A DNA stretch of 64,000 bases from WLND01 sp040398845 (GTDB lineage Bacteria; Actinomycetota; Actinomycetes; S36-B12), in NCBI GenBank assembly GCA_040398845.1, contig JBBATH010000002.1, positions 124,001 through 188,000 of the forward strand. Reading direction: 5' to 3'. Shown piece after piece: positions 23,616 through 32,381 of this stretch. Each line of letters begins with the position of its first letter. The stretch's first letter is position 1. Both the position numbers and the translations under genes were made by a program. Under the pieces are notes generated by a model. It saw only the letters and a list, made by a program, of their open reading frames with translations, was not told the origin of the DNA and did not search any database.

Positions 23616-24576
23616 GAGAACCGGCGCCTTGACCCACGCCTTGTTGAGCGAAGAGCAACATCGGTTTCTCGCCGAACGACTTGATCAACTCCGGCAGGGG
23701 GACCTCATCAACCTCGGGGCGACCTCCGTCGTCGGGCAGGGACCATCGCCGACCCTGAAATTTGCGGATCCCCGAGCAATAGCCGACGCGGACCAGCCAT
23801 GGTCGGTCACGCTCGTGACCGAGCTTGGCTGGTATGTCGTCCTCAGCCAGGACTGCGACATCGCGCGTTCACCCGAGGTCGAGCCCTGCATCGTTGTATG
23901 CCCCCTCGAGGCAATGCCCATCATCGAATGGCAGGCGCTCCGGAGCGGACCATATTCAGCACGTGAGTTCCCCTTCCCGGAGAATGCCCACATCAGCCTG
24001 CCAGGTGGAACAGCGGGCGTGGCCAACGCGCGCTTCGTCACCAGCGTCGAGAAGCAGGCGCTTCTCGCCCCAGCGTTTCGTCGCGCTGCCCCGCTTACAG
24101 CGCCACTGCGGCTCCGATTCAGGGAGTGGGTGGCCCGAAGATTTGCCAGAGCCCCCCATCCTGACCTTGTCGACGAACATGTCCTTCAGCCCTGCGGCCA
24201 TCGCATGAGCAAGCTCGCCAAGGCCGGGCGAGCACAGGCTGGCGGGCGCTCGCGATCACAAATGATCGTGCTCATGGCCGATGAATGGTACATCGGGCAA
24301 GGGGAGCAACCCATCCCCCTGCAGCTCATCATCACCGCTGCGAGCGCTCAGACCGTTGGCCTCTGGGACGAAGCGAGAGCTGATTTCGCAGTAGCAGCGA
24401 TCGAGGCAGCGCGCAAAGAACTTCAGTCCGACCTCAATCGGCGGATAACCCCCGGTCTCGGCTATGCACTCACGATCGGAGTTCACACCCTGGACCGCGT
24501 TGCTGCGGAGACTTATCGATCCTGGACCCCATGGACATGGGACGCCCGTTCCACCTGGTCTGGGCCCGCAACCTGA
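23521..24576 (+). CDS. Hypothetical protein with SQDCDI motif
   Basis: Not recognised. Up to 351 aa. Blocks that look conserved are GDLINLG, WYVVLSQDCDIARSPEVEPCIVVCPLE, ISLPGG and LLAPAFRRAAPLTAPLRLRFREWVARRFARA, and a C-terminal QLIITAASAQ. The Cys-Asp pair in SQDCDI could be catalytic or metal-binding. The longest start (ATG 23521) overlaps the MerR-like gene by 95 bp; a later start near 23629 (TTG) would leave the domain from LLSEEQHRFL onward intact. Presence beside a MerR-like regulator and helicases suggests an accessory or defence role, but this is speculative. Confidence 0.6.
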   Translation: MTERAMGNLGECQPPYASSSGKAAAAQSLWHERTGALTHALLSEEQHRFLAERLDQLRQGDLINLGATSVVGQGPSPTLKFADPRAIADADQPWSVTLVTELGWYVVLSQDCDIARSPEVEPCIVVCPLEAMPIIEWQALRSGPYSAREFPFPENAHISLPGGTAGVANARFVTSVEKQALLAPAFRRAAPLTAPLRLRFREWVARRFARAPHPDLVDEHVLQPCGHRMSKLAKAGRAQAGGRSRSQMIVLMADEWYIGQGEQPIPLQLIITAASAQTVGLWDEARADFAVAAIEAARKELQSDLNRRITPGLGYALTIGVHTLDRVAAETYRSWTPWTWDARSTWSGPAT

Positions 24577-24604
24577 CGTTGTCACGCCCTCGATCAACGC
24601 GACG

Positions 24605-25219
24605 CTACTGGGACTCGCAACACCCTCGCATCTCGGCAAGTGCGCGATCGAGCCCATCGATGAGAACAATCGGTGCCTTACGGTCCCGCGCAACGAGGAG
24701 GTTGCTCGTGTAGTACCAGAGGATCTGCTCGCTGCCTGCGTTGAACTTCTTCCAGGTCTTCTCGCCGTGGATGCTCAGATCGCTCACGATCGCCCGCGCG
24801 TTGTGGACCTTGTCGGCCATCGCAACGATGATGACGTCGTCATCAGCGACGGCCAGTTTCGCGATGTGCTCGGTCTTGCGGACGAGCCAAGACGCCTTTT
24901 CGTCTGGGTTCTCGGCCAGCGAGTCGCTACAGGCCTTGACGATCCCCGAAACGCGCGAGCCAAACTTGCCTTTGATGACGTCGAGCGTGGGCTGGCCGCC
25001 CTGATCCTCGGCCGCATCGTGCAGGAGTGCTGCGATCGCCTGATCTTCATCACCCCTTGCTTCGAGCACGAGGGATGAAACTCCGAGCAGGTGCGCCACA
25101 TACGCGATGTCATTGCCCTTGCGGGTCTGATCGCGATGCAGGGTGGATGCATAGAGCACGGCCTCGCTGTACTTCTCCGTGAGAACGACGTGCGGTTCAA
25201 AGGTCACCGTGTCGGTCAT
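24605..25219 (-). CDS. HD-domain hydrolase, SpoT/MESH1-like
   Basis: 204 aa. The metal-binding HD pattern appears as AYVAHLLGVSSLVLEARGDEDQAIAALLHDAAED, with a later Asp in VAMADKVHNARAI, as in the hydrolase domain of RelA/SpoT and MESH1. No synthetase, TGS or ACT domain is present, so it is a stand-alone hydrolase that may cleave (p)ppGpp, NADPH or a related nucleotide. A strong AGGAGG ribosome site precedes ATG 25219. It is convergent with the SQDCDI gene, with 28 bp between stops. Confidence 0.82.
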   Translation of the reverse strand: MTDTVTFEPHVVLTEKYSEAVLYASTLHRDQTRKGNDIAYVAHLLGVSSLVLEARGDEDQAIAALLHDAAEDQGGQPTLDVIKGKFGSRVSGIVKACSDSLAENPDEKASWLVRKTEHIAKLAVADDDVIIVAMADKVHNARAIVSDLSIHGEKTWKKFNAGSEQILWYYTSNLLVARDRKAPIVLIDGLDRALAEMRGCCESQ

Positions 25220-25285
25220 GAGCCTCCTTGGGGTTGCGCGACCGATCCTCGATCACAGCGCCACTATCGCAGGAGGGTGTGAAGT

Positions 25286-25495
25286 TCAGCCGTCCTGAGA
25301 CGTCGGATGTCCCTTCAACCCGCGCAGGAGAGCGAAGAGCCCGACCACGAACACGACAACGCCTGCAAAGGCCCAGAAGCTCACGCCCGTCATCGGACTT
25401 CCGGCCAGAGAGCCAATGCCCTGGAAGAACCACACCACGCCGATGGCCATGAGCAGTGCCCCGATGATCAGCTTCACGATCCTTGGCATGTTCAC
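25286..25495 (-). CDS. Small two-helix membrane protein
   Basis: 69 aa with two hydrophobic helices (LIIGALLMAIGVVWFFQGIGSLAG and FWAFAGVVVFVVGLFALLRGL), short charged ends and an AGGAG ribosome site 6 nt before its ATG. It is of the size and pattern of small actinobacterial membrane proteins of unknown function. Confidence 0.7.
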   Translation of the reverse strand: MNMPRIVKLIIGALLMAIGVVWFFQGIGSLAGSPMTGVSFWAFAGVVVFVVGLFALLRGLKGHPTSQDG

Positions 25496-25643
25496 TCCTG
25501 TTCGCAGATGAGTTCATCCATCAAGTACTGACCCCATCGTTTCCCATTGAGGAGACAATCGCAACATCGAACCTGCCGCACTGAGGCAACGGCGTACGAG
25601 CGCCGCACCCGACTCTCCCGCGAAACCGTGCCATCATCACTCC

Positions 25644-26018
25644 ATGAGTGCCTCGGTCATCGACCGCGCCGTGGAGCGGCTACGTGGCTACGGCGCCGAG
25701 TTCGCCTACCTCCATGGCAGTCAAGTGTCAGGCAATGCGCGGGCCGATTCGGACTTCGACGTCGCGGCCTACTTCGCCAACCCCGTCCCTGCTTCCTTCG
25801 AGGTCGATGTTGCGCCGGTGATTGACCTGCTCGTCCTCAACGACGCACCGCTCGAGATTGCCGGGCGTATCGCTCTCGATGGCAAGCTTCTCTTCGATGA
25901 CAATCCTGTCGACCGAGTTCGTTGGGAGTCACAGACTCGAAAGGTCTACTCCGACGAGAAATATCGAATCGAACGGTCCCACCGTGACTTTCTCGAGGAG
26001 GCGGCACGTGGTCGATGA
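25644..26018 (+). CDS. mntA: MntA-type nucleotidyltransferase antitoxin
   Basis: Minimal nucleotidyltransferase of 124 aa. The signature HGSQVSGNARADSDFDVA carries the GSX10DXD catalytic pattern, and the third acidic residue is in APVIDLLVL. In MntA/HepT systems this protein AMPylates a tyrosine of the HepT toxin and neutralises it. The stop lies within the presumed 5' end of hepT, as in known loci. The antitoxin itself looks intact. Confidence 0.85.
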   Translation: MSASVIDRAVERLRGYGAEFAYLHGSQVSGNARADSDFDVAAYFANPVPASFEVDVAPVIDLLVLNDAPLEIAGRIALDGKLLFDDNPVDRVRWESQTRKVYSDEKYRIERSHRDFLEEAARGR

Positions 26019-26438
26019 GGTGCGAGTGTCATTCGACTGCTGCGCGCCGCCAGTGGTGCCATCAGCGGCTTGCAACCTGAACAGGCAGCAGACAGTGATA
26101 GGCGCGCCGACGCGATTTGGCTGCCGGGGATCAAATACCTCTTCATCAGTGCCGTTGAAGCCTGCATTGATACTGCCCAACACATCTGCAGTTCCGAGGC
26201 ACCGACCGCCCCGCGCGATAACGGCGATGCAATGCGCGCCATAGCGCACCACGGAATCCTCGATCCGGGCACCGCGGATCGGATGCGAATGGCCGTCGGA
26301 TTTCGCAATGTCCTCGTGCACGAATACGTCGGGGTCGACGATGCTGTTGTCCTCAAGAGGCTCGCCAATCTCAGCGACCTCGAGGAGTTCGTCGGTCAGG
26401 TCAGCCGCTGGCTTTCCGCCCACCAGGAGACTCCATGA
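26008..26438 (+). pseudogene. hepT: HepT-like toxin with apparent frameshift near the 5' end
   Basis: From about 26031 the frame encodes a HepT (DUF86) helical bundle, including IKYLFISAVEACIDTAQHI and the active motif RNVLVHEY (R-X4-H-X-Y: RNase residues plus the AMPylated tyrosine). The expected N-terminus VVDEVRV is in another frame from GTG 26008, which overlaps mntA by 11 bp. Joining needs loss of 2 nt (for example TC at 26029-26030) to give VVDEVRVIRLLRAASGAI. Without this, the first usual start in the core frame is TTG 26070, which would remove helix 1. It may be a mutated toxin, a sequence error, or use an unusual start. Confidence 0.7.
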
Positions 26439-26721
26439 GCCACGATCGCGCCGGTGATTCGACCGACCGAGCACCTCGCTCATTGCTCTGGGCCGGTCGG
26501 GAAAGTGGTTCATCGAGCCAGGCATCGCGCTCGTCCCAACCCGTCCAACCCGTGCTGAGCCCCGAGGCATTCTGGCGGCGCGAGTTCATCCTCACCGGAC
26601 CGCCGCGATCGCGGAAGCTACGCATCAGGGTGCGGTAGCAGGCCACGCGCAGATTCAGTTCGTACACCGAGGGGTCGAGTACTGCGACTTGCACAGCACC
26701 CGACCCCTCGGTCTTGCTCAC
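26401..26721 (-). CDS. Doubtful hypothetical protein
   Basis: 106-aa open frame that starts 6 nt after the stop of the SHOCT protein on the same strand, and reads MSKTEGSGAVQVAVLDPSVYELNLRVACYRTLMRSFRDRGG. It overlaps the 3' end of hepT on the other strand. No family is recognised and the second half is low complexity. The competing plus-strand frame 26435-26638 is less protein-like. Confidence 0.25.
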   Translation of the reverse strand: MSKTEGSGAVQVAVLDPSVYELNLRVACYRTLMRSFRDRGGPVRMNSRRQNASGLSTGWTGWDERDAWLDEPLSRPAQSNERGARSVESPARSWLMESPGGRKASG

Positions 26722-26727
26722 GAACGG

Positions 26728-27102
26728 TTAGGCAAGTGCCTTCGTCTTGAGGCTGTCAAACTCGGCCTGCGTGATGGTGCCGGCATCCAAGAGTGCCTTC
26801 GCCGATGCGATCTGCTCGGTCGGGTTCGTCCCGGCCATCGACTGGATGTACGCCTGACGCGCTTCCTGGTTCTCCACAGCAGACGCCTGCTGACGCTCGG
26901 CCATTCCCCTACCGCGGAAGATGATGTAGATGAAGATGGTGATGAAGTGGAAGAAGAGCAGGGCGATGATCCAGAGCAGCTTGACCCAGGCGCTCATCTT
27001 GTGGTCGCGGAAGATGTCGAGCAGGATCATGAAGAGGAGCATGAAGTAGAAGACCATGAAGAAGATGATGAGCATCGTCCACAGGAAGTTGCCGTCGTCC
27101 AT
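26728..27102 (-). CDS. PLDc_N-like and SHOCT domain membrane protein
   Basis: 124 aa. Two adjacent membrane helices (FLWTMLIIFFMVFYFMLLFMILL and VKLLWIIALLFFHFITIFIYII) form the cardiolipin-synthase N-terminal-like unit with the WVKLLWIIALLFFHF block. A linker is followed by a SHOCT motif (TEQIASAKALLDAGTITQAEFDSLKTKAL), thought to mediate oligomerisation. ATG 27102 has AAAGG upstream. The exact role is unknown; similar proteins occur widely in actinobacteria. Confidence 0.78.
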   Translation of the reverse strand: MDDGNFLWTMLIIFFMVFYFMLLFMILLDIFRDHKMSAWVKLLWIIALLFFHFITIFIYIIFRGRGMAERQQASAVENQEARQAYIQSMAGTNPTEQIASAKALLDAGTITQAEFDSLKTKALA

Positions 27103-27268
27103 TGGTTGACCTTTCATGAAAGAAGTCGTTCATCGGAGGTGAACCAGTAGGGCTGGTTCGAATGTCCCTCGCATGGAGAGGATATCTGCGAACGCAGAGC
27201 ACCCGAAGGGCCGCACCGGCAAGGCCCACCAACTCCTCGCCATTGGTGCGGTCAAGCCTGAGGGCGTT

Positions 27269-28246
27269 CTAAGGCTCGCTTGGTCGCATTGGGGGCCGAG
27301 CGATGACCTCGGTCGTGAGGTCGCGCCTGGGAGTCTGGGGTCGAACGAGTGGAACCGTCTCGGCCCAGGCACCTGATCTTCGAGGAGCCCGCCGCGGCGG
27401 CGCCACCTCGGCCTGCTCCGCCGGTTGCGGGGCCAACTCCAGACGCCGAGGAGCGTCTGGAGTTGGCAGCCCTGGGCGCACCGTCAGCACGCCAAACTCC
27501 TCCGGAACCCGCAGGACCCGCGCCTCCATCGGCGGCTCTGGCATCGCGGCGAGCACGACAACCCCTGCCGTCGTGAGCACTGATGCATGGAAGACGGCTT
27601 CGGCCCGTGTGAAGCCGCACATCGCTGCGACCTCATCGACGGAACGCACGCCATCGGTCGCCCGCATGAAGGCATCGAGCTCCGGCGAACCGTTCGACAC
27701 CCACTCCACACTGCCCATCGGGCGTGGGACGCAGGAACCCGCGTGACCTTCGCCAGCGAGCACCGCTGAAGCGCGGTCGAATTGGATCCTGCGGATGTCG
27801 GTCTCGGCAACGAGTTCTTCGATCCTGGTAGGAAGGATGCACCATCGCGACGTGATCTCATTCTTCGACTCCCGCAACCGCAGGGACCGGCACTTCAGTA
27901 CCGCACCGAGGGCAGCGAGCAGGTACTCGCGGTGGTATTCGGCAAGCCTGTCAACAGAGATCCAGCCGCAGTCCACGACGATGCGCCCGACCATGAGGTC
28001 CGCCGAGTCGCGATCCAGGCTCGGACGCACCGACGCCAGCCGAGCAGCATCGATATGGCCGGCCGCGATAAGTCGGGAGACGAAGCGAGGCTGGTAGTCA
28101 TCGAGTTCGATCGAGTAGACCCCACCGCCATAGACGTGGATTGAGGCCTCTAACCCGGTCTTCTTATCGCGAGCGAGTACGGCGCCGGTCCATTTGCGCT
28201 CAGCCGCTGAGACGAGTGCGTCGATGAGTTGCCTGTTCACCGCCAC
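27269..28246 (-). CDS. PATAN/DUF4388-like protein
   Basis: 325 aa. The N-terminal 150 residues (WTGAVLARDKKTGLEASIHVYGGGVYSIELDDYQPRFVSRLIAAGHI, GRIVVDCGWISVDRLAEYHREYLLAAL) resemble the PATAN/DUF4388 fold, found in regulators of gliding or type IV pili. A second helix-turn-helix-like domain (DGVRSVDEVAAMCGFTRAEAVFHASVLTTAGVVVL) follows. The C-terminal 90 residues are Pro/Arg/Glu-rich and disordered and contain a perfect DNA hairpin (27433-27466). The family call is tentative. It is divergent from the NERD helicase. Confidence 0.5.
   Translation of the reverse strand: MAVNRQLIDALVSAAERKWTGAVLARDKKTGLEASIHVYGGGVYSIELDDYQPRFVSRLIAAGHIDAARLASVRPSLDRDSADLMVGRIVVDCGWISVDRLAEYHREYLLAALGAVLKCRSLRLRESKNEITSRWCILPTRIEELVAETDIRRIQFDRASAVLAGEGHAGSCVPRPMGSVEWVSNGSPELDAFMRATDGVRSVDEVAAMCGFTRAEAVFHASVLTTAGVVVLAAMPEPPMEARVLRVPEEFGVLTVRPGLPTPDAPRRLELAPQPAEQAEVAPPRRAPRRSGAWAETVPLVRPQTPRRDLTTEVIARPPMRPSEP
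27433..27466. repeat. Perfect 14-bp inverted repeat inside a gene
   Basis: CCAACTCCAGACGC (27433-27446) and its exact complement (27453-27466) flank a 6-nt loop in the region encoding the disordered tail of the PATAN-like protein. No T tract follows on either strand. Confidence 0.85.
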
Positions 28247-28283
28247 CGCCCTTCTCGACCACGATCATCGCGGGCCATCGTCT

Positions 28284-28311
28284 GCGGCCATCCGACCGCG
28301 GCCATCCGACC
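28284..28311. repeat. Tandem 14-bp repeat in intergenic region
   Basis: Two exact copies of GCGGCCATCCGACC followed by GCGG lie upstream of the NERD helicase, between it and the PATAN-like gene. Confidence 0.8.
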
Positions 28312-28411
28312 GCGGAACGGTCACGAAAGGCGCCCACATGGCCTACCGTACCGAAGCAGGGTGCCTCAACAGGTGAGCAGCGCCGCACGACCTACCATCG
28401 GACGGGGGGAC

Positions 28412-30082
28412 ATGTCAGTACTGCTCATTCCTGAGCATCCACATTTCGAGGACGAGTCGGAGCAGGTCGTCTGGGAAGCCCTCAGGTCCCAGTTACGCGA
28501 CGGCGACGTACTGCTTCACGGAGTGAGATTCACCGACCCCACACACGGCGAGGTCGAGATCGACCTGCTCATCCTCATGCCCGATTGCGGCGCGGCGGTA
28601 ATCGAGGTGAAGGGGGGCCATGTGACGTTCACCGAGGGCGAATGGCGGCAGAGTGACGCCTCCGGGAGCAGGCAGATCCACCCGATTCTCCAAGCCCGGA
28701 ACGGCGTCTACGCCCTCAAGCGCTACCTTGAAGCCCAGCCCAGTTGGTCGCGCGGGGCCCTGCGAGCCGGCTGGCTTCTCGCCTTTCCCTACCTCACCGT
28801 GACCGGTGCGATGGGCCCCGAGGCTCGCCGTGATCTCATCCTTGGCCGTGAGGACCTGCACGAGGCTGCCGCAATCACGTACGACCGCCTCTGGTCCCCT
28901 GAGTTCCAGACACCCCTGCCCGCCGATGGCTGGGTCGAAGCCGCGCTCGACCTGCTCCTCGGGGCACCCGACAGCGAACGCGAGATCCTTGCGCGCACCG
29001 AGGCCCGTCTTCGGCACAGTGACGAACTCACCGCCGCGCACGCAAACCTCCTGCGCATCGTCCGCAACAATCCCCGAATCGAGATCACCGGATCGGCGGG
29101 CACCGGCAAGACCTGGCTCGCAATCGAGCAGGCCCGTCGATGGGCTCAGATGGGCGAGCGCGTCTGCTTCGTCTCATACGGACGCGGCGTCGCCGAGATG
29201 GCCCGTCGCGCAACCGAGACCCTTCCCAGTTCACAGCAGCCCGCGTATGTCGGCACCTTTCACCAACTCGGCTACCAGTGGGGCGTCCATCCCGGACCCG
29301 CGGAGCCAAACGACTTCTGGACCGCTGAGGCTCCAGCCCGGATGACCGAGGCAGCCCGAGCCCTTGAACGATCGTCTCAGTTCACCGCCTTCGTCATCGA
29401 CGAGGCCCAGGACTTCGCCGATTCGTGGTGGACGGCGCTGCTCGCATCAGCAGCGTCCGACTCCTTTCGGCTTGCCTGCTTCCGCGATGACGAGCAGTCC
29501 GTGTTCAGCGACCGCAAGGGACGACCCGACCTGCTGCTGACCCCCTTGGTCCTCGACGAGAATCTGCGCAACGCCAAACAGATCGTCGACACCTTCCGGC
29601 CCCTGCTCACCTCGCCCGTCACGGCGATGGGAGGCGACGGATTTCCGGTCCAGTACGTCCCGTGCGAACCCGACGACGACATGGGCAATGCCAACGTGAT
29701 GAGCATGGCCGACACGATGGTGATGTCCCTGCACGATCACGGGGGCTGGCTTCCCGAGCACATCGCCCTGCTGACGACCAAGCACCGGCACCCTGAGCAG
29801 CTCCTGCAGGCCGAGGACAAGGTCGCCTACTGGAACGGCCTGTGGTCGGACCACACGGTGTTCTACTCCACCGTCTCCGGATTCAAGGGCCTCGAGCGAC
29901 CCGTCGTCGTGCTCGCAGTCAACGGATTCCATGACGGGATCGATCCCCGGAGCGTTCTGTATGCCGGGATGAGCCGGGCTCGCGACCTGCTCGTGGTCGT
30001 GGGGTCGCGCGATGAGCTCTCGATGATCCTCACGCCGAAGATGATGCGCCGCCTCGAGCGGGGAATCATCGACCACCGCTGA
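28412..30082 (+). CDS. NERD nuclease-helicase protein
   Basis: 556 aa. The N-terminal NERD (nuclease-related) domain has GEVEIDLLILMPDCGAAVIEVKGG, the PD-(D/E)XK-like core. The SF1 helicase part has ITGSAGTGKTWLAIEQ (Walker A), FVIDEAQDF (Walker B), GFKGLERPVVVLAVN and YAGMSRARDLLVVVG (motifs V/VI). ATG 28412 follows GGGGGGAC, a ribosome site. Its stop is 3 bp from that of the convergent SIS gene. NERD helicases are common in defence or plasmid islands; here it closes the accessory region. Confidence 0.85.
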   Translation: MSVLLIPEHPHFEDESEQVVWEALRSQLRDGDVLLHGVRFTDPTHGEVEIDLLILMPDCGAAVIEVKGGHVTFTEGEWRQSDASGSRQIHPILQARNGVYALKRYLEAQPSWSRGALRAGWLLAFPYLTVTGAMGPEARRDLILGREDLHEAAAITYDRLWSPEFQTPLPADGWVEAALDLLLGAPDSEREILARTEARLRHSDELTAAHANLLRIVRNNPRIEITGSAGTGKTWLAIEQARRWAQMGERVCFVSYGRGVAEMARRATETLPSSQQPAYVGTFHQLGYQWGVHPGPAEPNDFWTAEAPARMTEAARALERSSQFTAFVIDEAQDFADSWWTALLASAASDSFRLACFRDDEQSVFSDRKGRPDLLLTPLVLDENLRNAKQIVDTFRPLLTSPVTAMGGDGFPVQYVPCEPDDDMGNANVMSMADTMVMSLHDHGGWLPEHIALLTTKHRHPEQLLQAEDKVAYWNGLWSDHTVFYSTVSGFKGLERPVVVLAVNGFHDGIDPRSVLYAGMSRARDLLVVVGSRDELSMILTPKMMRRLERGIIDHR

Positions 30083-30085
30083 CGG

Positions 30086-31048
30086 CTACGACCCCCCTGC
30101 CCGCCACACGGACTCGGCGAGGAGTTCGGCCACTGCCACCTCGGCAAGGAGTCGCACGTCGTCGTCGTCATCGTGCGCATATCGAATGGTGAGGCTGGCC
30201 TGCGACATGTCCTGCCCGATAGAGATGAGCCGAGACCCCCGATCGACGACCCATGCCACCAACTGTCGCTCCCAGCGTGACCCCGCGAAGAGGACGAGCC
30301 GGTAGTCGATGGTCTTGGTGAGGTACACATCAACATGACTCCAGTCACCGGTCTCGCAGCCGACAGCCGGGATGCGCGGGGTCTCGCGGAGCATCAGCGC
30401 CCCCTGCTGGGCCGAACTCATGCGCCGCGCTGGCGCGACCAGGTACGTGCCATCAGGGCCGATCGCCTCCTCGAGGAGTCGCGGCAGCCAGGACGAGCGC
30501 CGTTCGAGGAGGTCTGATGTTGCCTCGGCTGCCCGATTCACCAACACCGATGGATTCGGGCCGAGTCCCAGACGCTCCTCAAGGCCAAGGAATAGCGCCA
30601 GCGTGTGCTGGAAGGAGCGGCACGACACACCGCTCTCCTCCTTGCCCGCCTCCATCATGAGCACCGCAGACGCCTCCCGGGTGACGAAAGACTCTGACAC
30701 GTTCGTCATCGCCACGACCGGGCACCTGCCCTGATAGCGACTCACGGCATCGAGGGTCTCGACGGAGCCCCCACTCGCCGACACCGCGACCACCACGGTG
30801 TTCGACTGCACCTGCGGCATCAGGTCGCTGCTCGCCAACTCGGCAACGGCATTGACCCCAGACGCACGAAGCCGGGCCGCGGCGACACCGTTCGCGTAAT
30901 GGGATGAGCCCATGCCGAGAAGCACCAGATGGGAATCGCGGTCAATTGCCGTTGCAGCCCAAGGGTTCTCGCGACCCATGCTCGCTGCGAGCGCGGTAAG
31001 GGCTTCGGGCTTTCGCTCGATGTCAGCGAGAAACATCTCAGGTCTCAT
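30086..31048 (-). CDS. SIS-domain sugar isomerase/deaminase
   Basis: 320 aa with a double SIS fold like the isomerase half of GlmS: MFLADIERKPEALTALAAS, VLLGMGSSHYANGVAAARLRASG, VVAVSASGGSVETLDAV and PVVAMTNV. No glutaminase domain is present. The start overlaps the stop of the glucosamine kinase gene by 11 bp, so its likely substrate is glucosamine-6-phosphate, which it would deaminate or isomerise to fructose-6-phosphate. Substrate assignment is by context. Confidence 0.82.
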   Translation of the reverse strand: MRPEMFLADIERKPEALTALAASMGRENPWAATAIDRDSHLVLLGMGSSHYANGVAAARLRASGVNAVAELASSDLMPQVQSNTVVVAVSASGGSVETLDAVSRYQGRCPVVAMTNVSESFVTREASAVLMMEAGKEESGVSCRSFQHTLALFLGLEERLGLGPNPSVLVNRAAEATSDLLERRSSWLPRLLEEAIGPDGTYLVAPARRMSSAQQGALMLRETPRIPAVGCETGDWSHVDVYLTKTIDYRLVLFAGSRWERQLVAWVVDRGSRLISIGQDMSQASLTIRYAHDDDDDVRLLAEVAVAELLAESVWRAGGS

Positions 31049-32381
31049 GGCGCTCCCTCATCGTGATAGACGGACGTTCGAATTCACTCCCCAGCAGTGC
31101 AGCGAGGGCGCCCTCTGGGGCGTACCTCCAGTGCGGCAGGTACCTCGCGGCGTAAATGAACTCGCGGCACTCCTGTTGCAGTTGAAAGGGTCGGATCAGC
31201 CGGGTGTCAAGCAGCGCCTCCTCAGCCGCTTCCGCGAGCCGGGAAAGGTAGGCGTCGAGGAAACCTCGCTGTGCCTCGGCTATCCAATCGTGAACCCGAG
31301 CCCGCTGCCCATCGTCGAGGCCCTCGGTTCCATGGAGGACGACGCGGCCAACGTGATCGAGGGATGCGAGCATTCCGGCGACGTCGCGGGCAGCCGGCTG
31401 CTGGGCCAGCCGCTGCTCAGCCGATCGCGTTGGACTGCCGTCGAAGTCGATGATCGACAGGTCATCGCCGGGTGACGTGCGAAGCACCTGCCCGATATGT
31501 AGGTCGCCATGGACGTCGATGATGATCGCGCCGACGAAGCGGGCGAGGAGCGCAAGTTCCTGCTTGATCAGCTCTGACGTTGGTGCCCCAAGGTCGGCCT
31601 CGCGTAGGTCTTCCGCAGCCTCGATCGACCAGCCCTCGGCCTCAGCATCGGTCGCAATCGACCGAACCCCGGCTGCGAATGCCAGATGCATCTCAGCAAC
31701 GAGTCGGCCGATCTGGGGAATCGACCTGAGCGCTGTCGCCTCGTCCGTCTCACCCAGCGCCAGGCTGCGCACATCCTCGATGGCCCACTCCCAGCCATCC
31801 TTCGTATCGGCGACATATTCAATGACCGTCGCGATGAGCACATCGGCACCCACTTCCCTCATGCTGACTAGCCCCCAGGGTCTCGGCGTCCCGGTGAAGC
31901 CAGCATCGACCAGCGCGCCAAGTCTCCGGGGCGCCGGCTGCTCCTGCGAATTGGGGTGGAGGAGCCACTTCACGACGGCCCGCTCCCCCACGACGACGAG
32001 CTCATTCGTCTGGTCGGCCTCGAACCCCCGCTCCCCAGAGCAGCGCTCCGCATGCCAGCGGATCACCGAGAGCGGAGGCCCGATGAGGCCGGCATCAGAC
32101 TCGACGACGCGGCTCAGCAATGCCTCCGCCGCGCCATCGCCGGGTCGGGCCCGGCGTAGGCCCTCCGCCGTGGCAACAGATGGCACTCCATAGGAAACAC
32201 CCCGGGCGTCGCGTACGTTGAGGTACCAAAGGTCGGAGCGTGCCTCATCAAGGCGAATGCAGGCGACCAATTCCAAGGGCAGTTCGATTCGGGCGGCCTC
32301 GCCTGACCTGCGAGCAGGGAGGAGTGCGGATGGATCGGATCGTGACAGCAGCCGTTCGACGAGCTCGCGGTCTACGGTCAC
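31038..32381 (-). CDS. Glucosamine kinase (maltokinase-like)
   Basis: 447 aa, aminoglycoside-phosphotransferase-like kinase with an N-terminal cap domain. Catalytic loop DVHGDLHIGQVLR (Asp293), metal motif IIDFDG, and a C-terminal QECREFIYAARYLPHW block that is the signature of actinobacterial glucosamine kinases, which phosphorylate GlcN at O6 with ATP. It overlaps the glycosyltransferase stop by 4 bp (GTGA) and the SIS start by 11 bp. Maltokinase is the alternative reading, but the QECREF signature and SIS partner argue for glucosamine. Confidence 0.82.
   Translation of the reverse strand: MTVDRELVERLLSRSDPSALLPARRSGEAARIELPLELVACIRLDEARSDLWYLNVRDARGVSYGVPSVATAEGLRRARPGDGAAEALLSRVVESDAGLIGPPLSVIRWHAERCSGERGFEADQTNELVVVGERAVVKWLLHPNSQEQPAPRRLGALVDAGFTGTPRPWGLVSMREVGADVLIATVIEYVADTKDGWEWAIEDVRSLALGETDEATALRSIPQIGRLVAEMHLAFAAGVRSIATDAEAEGWSIEAAEDLREADLGAPTSELIKQELALLARFVGAIIIDVHGDLHIGQVLRTSPGDDLSIIDFDGSPTRSAEQRLAQQPAARDVAGMLASLDHVGRVVLHGTEGLDDGQRARVHDWIAEAQRGFLDAYLSRLAEAAEEALLDTRLIRPFQLQQECREFIYAARYLPHWRYAPEGALAALLGSEFERPSITMRERHET

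Noticed and set aside
26435..26638. Plus-strand 67-codon frame overlapping the hepT stop as ATGA
   Set aside because: Composition is low-complexity Ser/Arg/Pro with no family resemblance, and the opposite strand offers an equally weak frame.
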